This document shows positions 1 through 11,987 of a stretch of 64,000 nucleotides of DNA, piece after piece (position 1 is the stretch's first letter; each line of letters starts with the position of its first letter). A program made the position numbers and the translations under genes. Source of the DNA: Clitopilus passeckerianus. Taxonomy: Eukaryota > Basidiomycota > Agaricomycetes > Agaricales > Entolomataceae. The DNA lies in assembly GCA_944990035.1 (NCBI GenBank), contig CALYLX010000147.1:62001-126000 (forward strand), in the 5' to 3' direction. The notes below the pieces were generated by a model, which did not search any database, was not told where the DNA came from, and saw nothing but the letters and a program-made list of their open reading frames with translations.

Positions 1-1481
1 ATGTTCGAGAGATAATCGTAATAGAGCTGATCATCGCTGCCCATTAAGGCTTCTAGCCCTGCCCTTAACTCTGTCGAGGGAGGGCAGTCCACATCTGCAA
101 GCCCTCGCAGAAATAACCGTACAACAGCACGTTCGTCATATCCACTTTTAGGGTGGGATTCCGACAAGATGATCAAGGTATGTTTCATGAGGGCGATCTG
201 CAGATGCAGGAGCGCCTGGGTTCGGCCAATAAAGAAACGACCCGCACGGGACGGGTCCGTTACGAAGTCGTGGAATATTGGATGGAGGAATTGGATTGGT
301 GTCTTATGGGCATTCTCGGGGGATGGAATCTCGAGGACGGCGTGTAAGGCGTTCAGATGTGGAGAGAGATGGCCGTCAGGGAGGTGATGAAGTTTTTCAA
401 AGAACTTGGGCGAATTAGCCTCAAGGCCAGAAAACAATCTGTGGTATGCATCTCCTCTTCGTACTGAGGCGAAGCATAAGCCTTCAAGGACGGTGAAGAC
501 AGTGGGAAGCGATTTCGGGGGGCATGAATTCAACACTTGCATATACAACGCGTCGAGCTGAGCGAGTGGAGGCTCCAGTCCAGAGTTCGGACTTCCGAGC
601 TCTGATACGTATTTCAGATTGAGCTTGGCATCTGTATGGGGGGTGCTAATATATCGCATAGCCGTCGCAGCATAGATAAAATATCCGCCCGAGTTGTCAG
701 TCAGAAGGAGTATCGCGTGTTCAGATGGCCACAGTGCTTCCGGGTAAGCATTGTTCAGCCTGATGTCGTCAAAACTGTAGCGCAAGAAGACATGAATGTC
801 CGCCTCCGGATTCAAGTTGCCTTCGATGGCGATATATGACACCCAGGATCGCAGAGGTTCGCGGTCAAGAGCTAAACCAGCCGTGCCTGTACGAGAGGAA
901 ATGCAACAACGCATGAATGGGTTCACGTGGCAGATGTCTGCGATCCTTTCGAAGATTTGATTGTATTCGTTCTTGTCATCCTGGTTACCGAGGTCCCCAT
1001 ATATCTCGTCCAGGCCATCGAGAACCACAACCATAGGACATTGCATAACACCTGCATCATAAACAGCTTTCAGTGATGATGCAACTAGTGACTGAAATTG
1101 GTTGTCCAAGGAATTCTCGAATAGCCGCGGATCCTTGGAGATCGCAAGTTCAATGTGTGGTCGGGTAGCCGGTATCGACCTAACAAGTTGATATGCAATG
1201 GTTGAAACGAAGTATCTTTTCAGGACGTTTACTGGCATTGTTCGGGTGCAGAAGAAGCTGGCAGCTAGGGAGCGTGTACCATCCCAACGTTCTGCCACCG
1301 TTCGGGCGACGGTTGATTTTCCTATTCCACCCGGCCCACTTAGCCACATGATTGGCTTCCCTTCGTCCTCGCTACTTGTCCCTTTGGCCCATGCCTCCAG
1401 AGATTCGAGCACAACATGCCGAGTTTGGCGATGACACCTCGGTAAATGGCGCTGCTCTTCAGAAAAGTGAATCGCGCTCAT
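1..1481 (-). CDS. NACHT-type NLR-like NTPase, truncated by the window
   Basis: A single uninterrupted frame reads leftward from an ATG at 1481 and is still open at base 1. Residues about 45-60 form a P-loop (WLSGPGGIGKST) and about 50 codons after that comes a Walker B stretch (VVVLDGLDE). An arginine-containing sensor-like motif (CCISSRTG) follows. This order is that of fungal NACHT STAND NTPases, which oligomerise on ligand binding and act in non-self recognition or heteroincompatibility; that role is family knowledge, not shown here. The frame stays open upstream of the ATG as far as a TAG that could be a splice acceptor near 1515, so a further 5' exon carrying an effector domain is likely beyond 1520. 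I could not join one in frame. The C-terminal repeat domain lies outside the window. Confidence 0.8.
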   Translation of the reverse strand, partial: MSAIHFSEEQRHLPRCHRQTRHVVLESLEAWAKGTSSEDEGKPIMWLSGPGGIGKSTVARTVAERWDGTRSLAASFFCTRTMPVNVLKRYFVSTIAYQLVRSIPATRPHIELAISKDPRLFENSLDNQFQSLVASSLKAVYDAGVMQCPMVVVLDGLDEIYGDLGNQDDKNEYNQIFERIADICHVNPFMRCCISSRTGTAGLALDREPLRSWVSYIAIEGNLNPEADIHVFLRYSFDDIRLNNAYPEALWPSEHAILLLTDNSGGYFIYAATAMRYISTPHTDAKLNLKYVSELGSPNSGLEPPLAQLDALYMQVLNSCPPKSLPTVFTVLEGLCFASVRRGDAYHRLFSGLEANSPKFFEKLHHLPDGHLSPHLNALHAVLEIPSPENAHKTPIQFLHPIFHDFVTDPSRAGRFFIGRTQALLHLQIALMKHTLIILSESHPKSGYDERAVVRLFLRGLADVDCPPSTELRAGLEALMGSDDQLYYDYLSN

Positions 1482-2604
1482 TTCTACATTCTGTCTGAGC
1501 AGCCCAATGGGATCTAACTAGGTTCGTTAACATTTGGATGGCTGGGCTAGTGGTACCTACCCCGTGTCTCGACCTTTTCAGGCAGTGATATGGCCAGGCT
1601 CATCATCTACTGGTCGGACTCTGACTTATTGCTGGCTTATAATGGCAGATATGAGCTTGTAGAGGCCCCCAAGTACGTTGTATTAACTTGGAGGAAAGAC
1701 AACGAATGTAGCAGTGGTAGGGATGGGGTTACGTATAAACGCTGTTCCCCTTACTTCCACAGAGCTCAGGCCTCAAGTGTGTCTCTGTTTACGCTTGCAT
1801 AGCCTTGAATTCATGATCATCATTTTCGGTCGATCAAACCCCCATACGGTAACTATATAAGGTACCCGTGGCAACGTGTTGCTCATCGCGTCAACGCGTG
1901 TGCTCGTTGCAGACCGTGATGAGCACGAGTGTAGGCTCCTTGAAAGCTTTTATCGCGGAAGGCTAGTGGGGAACATTAGTATACGATAGTTAAATGTATT
2001 ATCTCTTTTAACTCGGAAAATAATGTCCCAGATGCCCTAGAAGGTTAAATTAATTGGTTGAGGTCGGAGGAGCACCAAATTCATCTAAAAAAACGGATAG
2101 GGACCCCGTAAAGCTCCCGTATTTGTGGGTCGTATCAGTAATGACAGGAGCATGAGGAGCCTGTTTTTAAGGAAAGATAGGACCTTAATGCACCGACAAA
2201 TAGTGGAATGTTTTCCGCATCTTACGGAACTACTATAGTAAGTAGAGAAACTGCCTTTATGCTATGAGCAGCCAGTGATTGCAGCTCTTGCCATGTAATC
2301 CCAACATATAATCATAAAAGAGTGAGGAAGCCACTTCAAGGATCCCTCGCATCTCGCCTGGCAGTAGGTTATCTGCTCAGTGGTTTTATATCTCGTTCTT
2401 GACACGAGTATCGGATTCATCGTCGAGCGAAAGGTCCACACCGAGAGTAACGGAAACCCTCCAACCAGCTCCAACATGCGCCCATAAGCACCTACCAATG
2501 CCGTGACGTAAGTGTGCATTTTACGTAATAGAGGCGAAAGAGCATCGCTGCTGCACGCGGCAACCCCACTAACACCACACCAAACTTTTCAAAGTTTCTG
2601 TGGT
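1482..2604. other. Intergenic, no gene supported
   Basis: Only short unsupported frames occur on both strands. The part next to the NACHT gene (1520-1700) may hold its missing first exon. A TATATAA-like stretch lies near 1853. Nothing else recognisable. Confidence 0.5.
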
Positions 2605-2627
2605 CAGTCGATCGACTGTAATTACAG
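2605..2627. promoter_or_regulatory. Two overlapping perfect palindromes upstream of the transporter
   Basis: CAGTCGATCGACTG (2605-2618) and CTGTAATTACAG (2616-2627) are perfect palindromes sharing three bases. They lie 47-69 bp upstream of the transporter ATG at 2674. Their position fits a binding site for a dimeric regulator of that gene, but no factor can be named. Confidence 0.35.
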
Positions 2628-2673
2628 TTTGATCTTGTTCTGTGGTATTTGAGTCTTGGTCGTCGTCGCTTCT

Positions 2674-4433
2674 ATGGCTTCCTCCGACCCTCGTCGAGCG
2701 AGGTGCCCTCGAATGCACAATTTTTTTCGCCACACCACTGGGCTAATTGTTGCCATCTGCATCGCTTGGAGTGTAGGGGCTTTGAATTTCTCGCGAATTC
2801 GGGATTTAGCACTTGGAAAAGGTGCGTGATATATAGTGCGAGCCCTGAGGGACGCTCAATGCCCAATGGTACCTTGTAGCTTTCATCCGACCACATTGCG
2901 CCTTTTTACTTTTCTTGTCCTTCGCGTACTTCGCCATTTCTCTCGAACGCACGGGGATCCTTCGAGCCGCTGCCGCCCACGCAAACTTTGAAAATGATTC
3001 CGATTCACTACCCAATTTGACCCCCTTCTCCATGCTTGTGCTTTTTAGTCTCTTGCTAGGTCGCGACGCATTTGCCGTAGCTGACACAGCCTCCATTCCT
3101 CATTACACCAGTGCACCGCGACTTCAACTGGTTTCCCACCTGTTGACCGCCTTTCTAGCTTCTAATCTGGCGGGCATGGTTTTATTCACGGGAAACATCA
3201 CCAACGTAATCGTTTGCGAGGGTCTCCAATTATCAATCGCCTCGTTTACTAGTTATACCATCCTCCCTTTTTTAGTCTGCACGATTGCAGTCTATTCCAT
3301 TCGTTTGCTTCAATGGGTGACTCCCAGATCCCCTCGCTTCCATAGCCCGCGTCGCTACGGACCTCAGCCAGTCCCTTCAGTGGACGCAATTACACTTCTT
3401 GACGGGGCGCGCTCCATCACCAGCGTCGTCGCACTCGGTTCATGCCTCACATTGACCATCATAGGCTCGGTATTCGAGGTTGACGCATGGAAAATATCAC
3501 TCCCTTTTGCCGCCGTCCAGGTCTGTTTTGACGCGGCATCTGACTATTACAAGTTCAGAACTGGGAGGACCGGACTCTACGACGATCTGATAGGAAAACC
3601 GTCAAGTTCACAGAAATTGTTATCTACGACGGATTCTTCTTCGGAATCAGATGACACTTTTCCCCAAACCAATCTTGCCGCAGGTGGGGGTCTGAAAAAA
3701 CTGGATTTCCCTAAAGGTGAACTCATCCTTCTCATCTTTCGTCTCGAGCGGTCTAACCTCGTAAGCAGGCGTTCAGGTGTTCAATGCGCTGGCAGACCCC
3801 GCCTCCCACGGCCGCCCCTCGACTCCGGGTACCGACCCGAACTTTCCAGTTAATCCGCCGCAGCACCTGCGAAGCAATGGCCGCTTCAAGTGTGATGCGC
3901 AGCGCATTCACTGGGATGGTTTCGTCAAACGTTTTCCTACCCTTGCCCTTGCCATCGAACGTATACCCATCGACTATATACCCACCATATTCTGTTATCT
4001 GGTCCTCATGGAGGCACTCGCAGGGATGGGATGGATTGAGCTGCTTTCTAGCTGGCTCCTTGAAGTGACCCGCGGCGGTCAGATGCACCACACTATCTGG
4101 CTAGTGGGAGTTCTGTGCCTCACCCTATCCAGTCTCGCAGGAACCACCATCGGCACCACCATCCTTCTGTCCAAGCTCGTGCATGATTCCCCGTTGTCTG
4201 ATGAGACTCGGCGAGCTGCTGCTGTAGCAATCGCTGTAACGAATAGTATCGCAGCAGTCAACGTCGCATTCCCTACGAGCCGAGCTGGCGCACTTTTGGA
4301 ATCGATTTTGATACGGCATAACATACCACTCACACAACAAGAGTTTTCCAGGTGGAACAGAGCTCCGCTAGCTCTTGTGACGATACTTGGGCTGATGATT
4401 GTCAGCCTGGAAATGGCTCTCCTCTCCAGCTAA
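2674..4433 (+). CDS. ArsB/citrate-type (ion transporter superfamily) membrane transporter
   Basis: Exons 2674-2821, 2880-3716 and 3769-4433 join in frame to 549 aa; both introns (58 and 52 bp) are GT-AG. The product is rich in hydrophobic helices. Around residue 140 it has the half-site motif GNITNVIVCEG, comparable to the conserved G-N-x-T-N loop of ArsB/NhaD/SLC13-type carriers. The C-terminal half mirrors the first, as expected for this two-fold fold. Family members move arsenite, citrate or other anions across the plasma or vacuolar membrane; the substrate here is not predictable. Two degenerate paralogues follow on the opposite strand (4786-5982 and 7500-8783), so this is the surviving member of a local family. 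The ATG at 2674 was chosen because it gives a phase-matched first exon. Confidence 0.8.
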
Positions 4434-4785
4434 TTTACTCTATTTATCCAAATCTATAAACGGAAATTTCACGGCATAGTTTGTATTTTTACTACATTGG
4501 GTTTTATAATCATGAGGGATTACTGTGTAACACACCAACTATCGTAACAATTGTATGATTAGCTTTAGACCAAGGGCCAAGAGGACGTCGTGAGTGAACC
4601 TGGGACAAAAAGAGAATACAGTTGACGAAGAAGGCGGTGCGTTACAGGGTAGAACAACGTAAAAAAGGGTGTAGAGGCAATATCGTGGGCTTGTTAGACC
4701 ATTCTGATTCCATCTAGTAGAACGAAGGCGGTGGAGTCCCAAAACCCCGTTCTGGCTTTTTGTTCAAGATAGACTTTTGCAAGTG

Positions 4786-5982
4786 TCATCCGGATAGTAG
4801 TGCCATCCCTGCACTTACGAACGAGAGAGCGAGCGCGGTGCATCCACCAATGGCTCCAATTCTCCGTAGTAATGGTTCTCGTCTTGGGAGTGCCGAGAAC
4901 GCGTCTAGTAGCCCGAAAACGACCGTGAGGGCGAGATATGCGGCTCGTTTAGTTTCCTCGTTCAAGGGGGCTTCGGAAACAATCCTTATCAGGAAAATAA
5001 TACATCCGATGCGGAGATGCGATAGATTGGATAAAATGGCCGCGATAATTCCGATGAACCAAATTGTCGTATGGAGGCAACCTCCGTAGGTCATCTCGAC
5101 GAGTAGGAGAGCGGGGGTGTGAAGATATCCTTTGATAGAGAGGAACTCCAATATGGAAATCTGGTAGAAGGCGGAGAGAAGTTGTATGAAGGGAAATCTC
5201 GTTGTGGCCTTGACCAGCTTCCGGAAACGTGACGCTAAAGAGTTGCGCCTCTCCCTTATAACTTGGGCCCTGGGTTCATCGACCTCGTCGATATGTAGGG
5301 CTATCGCAGGGTCCACGGGCAGGAGGTGGAGTTCCTTCTCATGAGTAAGACAGGGTTCCGGTGAATTTGTTCGCGGTATTACATATCTCGTCGGGTTCGC
5401 GACACGAATTTCCTAGATTGAAAGGAAGTGTCATGGCATCTCCAAAATACTCGCCACTCCCCTTAGAATCTTGCCGTCGGCCCAACAGTCTGTTCCATTG
5501 GTCTGGCCGCTCGATCTTGTACCAGTAATAGTCCCAAGCAATGTCGGAGGCGACCTTAATCGTGGCAAATGGGACGGCAACCTTCCAGGGTTGAATGCCA
5601 AACAAGGATGTGACGACGATGAGTGAAACACATGAGGCATATGTGAAGCTGAAATGCGAGAGAACTTGTTCTCAGGCCGTTGATCTGCGTAAGGCAATGA
5701 GCCCGAATCGTGGTTCTGGTTGTCAGAAGCTCCTCCGCAAGGATACAGCCTGGGGCTGACGGCGCGCAACACAAGTATGCATCCTGCTATTAGAACCGTC
5801 GCGGATGCAGGGATATTTGGGTGGGAGCTGCCGGCCTCGAAGATGGTGATATTATTGGCGGTTCCGACTGACAGTATACTTTCAAGGGAGCTGGAACTCG
5901 GATATGCCCCCTTGTTGCTGTTTGAACTTAAAGAAGTACTGTTGTTTGTTGGGCGATCGAGTGTAGTCACGAGGTAGGTCAA
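4786..5982 (-). pseudogene. Decayed paralogue 2 of the ArsB-like transporter
   Basis: The minus-strand translation follows the transporter at 2674-4433. From the N-side it holds GTANNITIFEAG (cognate of the GNITNVIVCEG loop), then FGIQPWKVAVPFATIKV, and a C-terminal block with HTTIWFIG, APLNEETKRAA and a GMALLSG end. The reading frame changes near 5660 (a 1-2 bp shift) and again near 5340-5390. No ATG fits at the 5' side, and the N-terminal helices are missing apart from a possible remnant near 6100-6180. Splice sites could rescue one of the shifts, so a functional gene is not fully excluded, but the missing start and the loss of the first helices favour a pseudogene. Confidence 0.7.
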
Positions 5983-7499
5983 GCAGCTGTATTAAAGCAC
6001 CAGCCTATAGGAAAGATATGTATCTGCTATACAAACGCCATGAGCATGCAGCCAGAGCAGAAAAATATAAATTCCTACGCACAATTCTGGCATTCTTGTT
6101 CATATACCAGATCGAAAAATAGCGCCAGGAGGACCCCATTGGCAATGACAGAGGTACGTGAGCTTGGGGTATTGACAAGACCCCGGCTTGGCACGCTAGA
6201 ATCCATCAAAGACCAGATGAACAGAAGGGGCCGAGTGATCGGATAAGCGTGCTTCAAAAGCAGGGGATTTTGAGAGAGAACAAGATTTCCGGCGCGTCCA
6301 TCTTCTGAGCCTCTTTAAAAGGTTTCATGGCCATGGACTTGCCACGGACCGAATCTTAAGCACTGTGCATACCTGCATGTGCATGAGGGAAAGATGCTGA
6401 CTAAAGAAGGCAGAAATCGAACTTCAAGTTCACAGGTAATCTACTTTTCTCCTTTGACTCTTGGGCAACGGCTCGAATCTATTCATGGCCGGTGTCGGAT
6501 CCTTGGAAGCGAGATTTTTGGTTCAATTTTCGATAATTTCCTCCCGGTTCAAAGCTGGATTTGGTTGACATTTAATTGTTTGTCCAAGCCAGGGCTCGAG
6601 TGGTCCTAAAGCCCCTCAAAAGTGTATGGACTTGTCAGCGCCGGGACGAATGTGAACAGGGAGATTATATACCACATTCGTCCTTGTTGTCCCGAAAGGC
6701 ACAGCCCTGAGATGACAGATTCCTGATGACCATTACCTATCTCACGAACCTTGCCACCTCAGCTAGCAATGAAGATCTTGAGATCTTCAAGTCGAGACTT
6801 TCCGACCTTGACTCCTCGGGCACATCCATCCAACCATAAGAGATGACTTAGGCTCCCACCGGTTCAGGTGGGAAACCATGTTCACTGTTAGTTCTCATCG
6901 GAAAGACCATCAACGAATCCGTCCACAAATAAGTATGTTTCTGGGGTGGCAATCTCGTTACACTACCCACCAATTTCTACCAAATTCCATACCAAGCCTT
7001 CGTTTGACAGAGTGGCACTGTTGCACAGTCAAGCAATTGAGAAAGGGAAGGTGCAATTGACCGTTTAAGAGCGTTCATGCTTCTTGCCAAAGCCAGATGT
7101 CCTATTTTGGACAATTTTTCAGTGAATGAGAACAGCGGCTCAATCAGTTTCAAAAGGCGATCGGCTGATCCTGCCAGATCGAAGTACCCCATAAAATAAT
7201 AGAATGAGACTGGAAATTACCCTTGCCCGCCACAAACATGCAGCATGAACGTCACTCGCCCCGCCAGGCATGGACAGAGTCACAGATATGATATAGTGCC
7301 TCATGGCCCATGGAAGATGGTGCGCCCACGTGTTGTTTAGGGTCGTACAAAGTTGCGGCCAAAAACTTGGCGACTCGCGGTACTCTAGGCCAGAGGGTGA
7401 CGTTCGGTGATTGTACATGGATTGACGAGTGTCAGAAAGAAACTAATTGTGTAGAGGAAACATTCGAGTGTCGACACAGCCGTTCTGATTCTGTTCAGG
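5983..7499. other. Intergenic between transporter paralogues
   Basis: No complete gene. On the minus strand near 6100-6180 a short hydrophobic stretch (SVIANGVLLALFFDL) resembles the start of paralogue 3 and may be the lost first exon of paralogue 2. The rest shows only short unsupported frames. Confidence 0.4.
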
Positions 7500-8783
7500 A
7501 GATGTAAGGCAATGAGAATGTGAATTATAGGGATAAAGCCTGGGGATTGGAGTATACGATGACGGTGCTTGACACGTACGAACTCTATCATAAGATTTGC
7601 ATGTCCAGCAATGCTCGAAATTCTCGGATGGGTGAATCGGAGAGCACATCGGCCAGTCCAGCGATAACAGCAAGTGATGGAGCCCCCTTGGTCTCCTCGC
7701 TCATAGGAGCTTCACGATTGGCATACAACTGCTGGGATAAGCCAGCTCGTCACAAGGGAGTGGAAGAGATGGGGAGTGAGGTAGTCGTGAATTGGTGGGA
7801 GGTTGACAGGAGCGATATGATGGAAGGTAATGAGAAGCTGGAGGAAAGGAAATCTCGACTGCAGGCAAGAGTGTAGGAAGGCGCGGCCCGAAGAAAGCCC
7901 CTCTCTCTCTGCGAGATGGCGCTTTCGGTGTATTGCACATATCCAGACACAACGCGGTCGTTGGGTGAAAGGTTTGGGAGGGAGCTCGTGCTCAAAGAAG
8001 CGGTTCGGGTGAAGTTGTTCGCGGTATTCTGTCCTTGAGTTCCCCGCATGGATCAAGGTCGGACCCAAGCCCTGGGGGATCGTTCACGGCCTCGCTTTGA
8101 TCGCTTTCGCTAGTGTCTTGACGTTCCCCAGTCAATTTGTCCCATTGACCTGGTCGTCCGGTCCTATACCAGTAGTAATCCCAGGCAATGTCGAGGACGA
8201 TTTTGATCGCAGTAAAGGGGAGTGAGGCTTTCCAAGGCTCAATGCCGATAAAAAAAGCAGCGATGAGGGTGAAGTTGAATGTTACGAGAGTTACAACTGA
8301 AATGAGTGTGAAATGAGAGATTTTGTCAATGGAGTTGTGAGGAGGCTCATAAGTTCGACTTGAGCGATCGCTCTGGTCATAATCTATTTGACTGTGGCGG
8401 AAACCGATGATGAATAAACTTGGCCCCAGGCGTAAGGTTAGGAGCCATCCCGTGAGAGGAAGGATAAGAAGTATGGCACAGGCTGAGGGTGAGCGAAGAA
8501 AGGATCCGAAGGTAGCTAGGTTTGGCTCATTAAAAGCTCCCACGGAGGTACATTGAGGCACCATTTTACGCGGACGGTATCCATCTGCTAGGTTCGTAAG
8601 TAACCACCCAAGAGAAGCACGGAATTCTAGAATTAAATGCTGACCTCCATCTGTGGTGGACGTTCGGAATGGGAGTGGATAATAACGATCAAGTAACACA
8701 AGAAAGGTAATGACCGTTATGAATGCAATGACGCTCGAGCACGTTCGAACACAGATGGAAGCCCCTCGAACAATGACACACAT
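7500..8783 (-). pseudogene. Decayed paralogue 3 of the ArsB-like transporter
   Basis: An open minus-strand frame from 8783 to about 7992 encodes hydrophobic segments, including IEPWKASLPFTAIKIV and AWDYYWYRTGRPGQW. It aligns to both paralogue 2 and the intact gene. The frame then stops shortly after SPEPLL. The homology continues in another frame (RFPFLQLLITF, about 7830-7780) and in a third (REAPMSEETKGAPS, about 7710-7660). At least two frame breaks therefore separate the two halves of the fold. The conserved G-N-x-T-N loop is lost. It is closer to paralogue 2 than to the intact copy, suggesting duplication after decay began. Confidence 0.7.
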
Positions 8784-9626
8784 TTAAAGTGTAATTTCAA
8801 GAGACCTGACTGATGGTTTAAGAGGATGCTGGCAGAGTATAAGAAGAGTACCAAGGCATTAGAAGAGGGATGGTGCTGCGAATTTGTAGCAGCTGAGGAT
8901 TATATGTGTCAGGACCGGATACAGCCGGGCACATCCTCGAGGAACTTGACTTCAGAAGTGTCTGACTAGGGGGCGTCCGAGGACTGGATCTCTAAGCTAG
9001 ACTTGCCGGTGGCGGTGCCTGGAATATAGCCCCGCAGTCTCTAAGAGGCTGTGCAGTCTTCAAGGCAGATTCCAAAAATTTCTTTTTGGTTCTTCCAAAC
9101 ATCAAGTGCACAAAGCCCGTATCAGTCGGTATAAGACCTAGTAGTTGTTGATTCGACTGAAGCCTTAGAACCCTTGGTTGCAGGTCCTTCATGGCACCGA
9201 GAATTTGTATAGGGTTTATTTTGAACAAACCCTTCTATGGTCCAAGCCTCTTTCTGGAACGGAATCTGTCTTTTGCTCAATAAAGCCTGTCTTGATTACT
9301 TAGATTGTCTCTGAGCTTTCAGTGCGTAGGGGGAAACCTTGTGTTACAAATCCCAAGGCAAACCTCATCCCATTCATTTTCCTGCCGTTGTGCCGCGTGC
9401 GGGTTAGTCTGTGAACTAGAGGGAGTTGCTCCTCGCTCCGGGGTCACCTCATTGGTGTCTTTATTCATCAGATCTCAAGCATGCAATTAAGCATACCTTC
9501 AGAGGAAACCATTTGCATCCAGTAATTGAGCTTCAAAGTAATACAGTAAGAAGCGACGGGTTCCAACCTCGGATATTTGAATTTCCATTTTGGGTACTAA
9601 TACTATCACTGCTACGTTTCACCACC
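8784..9626. other. Intergenic, no gene supported
   Basis: No frame with recognisable protein similarity; it separates the transporter remnants from the Asterix gene. Confidence 0.4.
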
Positions 9627-10161
9627 ATGTCAAGAGTTCACGATGACCCCCGCGATGCTTCGCTGGAGACCAAGGAGGTTCTGCCGTACACTTGGTACAG
9701 GGAAGATGGTGGTACGCAACTGCCCATGTTTTTTTTGGCAAGAAATCACTGTAGCTGAGTTGTTCGTAATTTCCAGATTTTATGACCACGTCAGGCATGT
9801 TCCTTGCTGGTCTCATTATCGTGACACGGAACCGGTACGCTTCTGAGCACGACTTTGGAACTTGGATACCCGTGCTTATGTATTCTCTTTTGTAGCTTCA
9901 TGTCATGGGCCATCGTTGTCTTTGCAGTCAACTCCATTATGAATGGTCACCCTATGCGGTCGAAGGAGGGTACTGCCACCTGGTCAACTCTTCTGTACGT
10001 GTATGAGCTCTGGATATCGAGTTGTCCATAACTAACTTGTATTGTGTTCTCTTTCTTTCTATCTTGCCCTTGAATTTCGCAGGTTGACCGTTTCGGCTTT
10101 CATCTCATCCTATTTCCCCATGTTTATTATCACCAGACCTATCACCGGCGCTGCTGCCTAG
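9627..10161 (+). CDS. Asterix family protein (PAT complex subunit, WDR83OS-like)
   Basis: Exons 9627-9711, 9777-9834, 9896-9994 and 10083-10161 join in frame to 106 aa, the same length as the human protein as I recall it. The product has a polar N-terminus followed by hydrophobic helices: SGMFLAGLIIVTRN, SWAIVVFAVNSIM and VSAFISSYFPMFII. Between the second and third helices is HPMRSKEGTATWS. This layout and the small size match the Asterix/UPF0139 family. Its animal members pair with CCDC47 in the ER PAT complex, an intramembrane chaperone for multipass proteins; that function is inferred by family. Three introns of 61-88 bp in a 106-aa gene are typical of basidiomycetes. Short and easily missed by annotation pipelines. 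Confidence 0.88.
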
Positions 10162-10701
10162 GGGAGGTAGCTTGTTGTCTGAAAAGGCTCCTTTGGGTAG
10201 CCAGCTTCCATTCAGGCGAGAGTGGACTTATGTATGGATGTATTGGTGTATTTTATTGGCATAATGTTATTGACTCCTCCGCTAGCTTAAGCTAGGGGAG
10301 TTATCTTTCGTATACTAAAGGCTCTAAGGTTTTAATTGGAGTCTATCAAGTTGCAGAGCTACAAACGTAAATAAACTGTATGTCAATGGGACTGTGTGCG
10401 GTTTCTAAGCTCAGCCTAATATTGCTGTACAAATTATATCATGCCATTGTGTGAACGTATCGTCTGCAAACCGCAAACGCATTGAGATTCCACTCCATTC
10501 GGAGCGTTGGTTCGATGAACTGCATCACAGGGCCTTGAGAGTGGGTTCCCGTCGGAATTCGGAAAAGCTTATTACGATATCACCCTTCCTTGTCCTCCTA
10601 CCGCCTTCAACGGGTCTTCGACGACCACCAGGCATCCCGATCCGCTCAACCACCATTACCATTAGCCTCTTCATACCCCCGCCAACAGGCGGGGCAGAGC
10701 T

Positions 10702-11987
10702 ATGGGAGGAAGGGCCCAATGGTCAGTAAACAGTATGATCGGTAAGTCCGAGAATTTCATCCCCGCCATACGGAAGCACACGAGGGCTTAATCCTGGTTT
10801 TATTCGCAAACTGTGTATAGCTGGCGCTGGAGGCGGTCTGGTGGCTAGCATTGCGACATGTCCTCTGGATGTTGTGAAAACGAAATTGCAAGCTCAGAGG
10901 GCGATACCAGGGCAGAGAGGCTACCTGGGTATTCTTGGTGCGTCGGGTTTTCGCTCCATTCCACTTTGCATGCACTTATCGTCCCAATACGACTTTACTA
11001 GATACTGTTAAGACCATACTACGAGAGAATGGGCTGAAAGGGATGTATCGGGGCTTGGGACCGACAGTTTTGGGATACCTACCTACATGGGCAATATACT
11101 TTACTGTGTATGACAGTATCAAGGGTTACTTCGGGCAGCCTCCACAAGTGCAGGGAAAACGACATATATACCCTGCTGCACAAGTCAAAGGATACCAACC
11201 TGTTGCGAGAGAGCACCCATGGGCTCTTCACCTCTTATCTGCCATGACTGCTGGGGCAACCAGCACGATGTGCACGAATCCGTTGTGGGTGATCAAAACC
11301 CGGTTTATGGTGAGTGACTACATTGGTTCTTTTTGCATTTACTTATGTTACTTGCAGACCCAAACGAAGGAAGACATTCGCTACCGGCACACTCTCGATG
11401 CTGCGATCACCATTTATCGCAATGAAGGAATCAGTGCTTTCTACCGTGGTCTAGTACCCAGTCTCCTTGGAATTTTCCACGTCGCCGTTCAGTTTCCTCT
11501 ATATGAGCAGCTGAAAGTATGGTCTCGTACGTACCTCTTCCTCTGTAATTCCTCCACCGATTTCAACACTGATTTTGCCGAACAGAGGGCGACTCAGACC
11601 AACCTATAAGCAGTGAAAGCATCCTTATATGCACTGCAATCTCTAAGATGACCGCTTCCATTGCCACCTACCCACACGAAGTTATCCGAACGCGGATGCA
11701 AACCCAGAAACGGCCCTTGGCCGATGATATGTCGTCCGATGGCATGGTCAAGCGCCACGCTAGCCGTGGACTCGTACAGACCACAGTCAAGCTCATACGG
11801 AAGGAGGGTTGGACGACGCTCTACCGGGGCCTTTCAGTGAACCTGATAAGAACGGTGCCAAATAGTGCCGTCACCATGTTGACGTCAGTAGTTCTATTAT
11901 CCTCTCTCTTACTGTGAGTGAACTAACATGATTATCTGTTATAGGTATGAGCTGCTGCTGCGACATCTGAACCAACGGACACCTTGA
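10702..11987 (+). CDS. Mitochondrial carrier, NAD+ transporter-like (Yia6/Ndt type)
   Basis: Exons 10702-10741, 10821-10937, 11002-11309, 11358-11526, 11586-11883 and 11945-11987 join in frame to 324 aa. Three carrier signatures appear in order: CPLDVVKTK, NPLWVIKTR and YPHEVIRTR. Each is followed by the second-helix pattern (for example GMYRGLGPTVLGYLPTW). The tryptophan in the second signature is typical of the nucleotide/NAD/folate branch of SLC25 proteins, and the sequence after it (FHVAVQFPLYEQLK) is close to fungal NAD+ carriers. The expected site is the mitochondrial inner membrane. The substrate is inferred; pyrimidine nucleotide or FAD carriers are alternatives. The first exon is weak: an ATG at 10702 or 10735, or an upstream exon in the open frame 10451-10729, are all possible. 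Confidence 0.82.
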
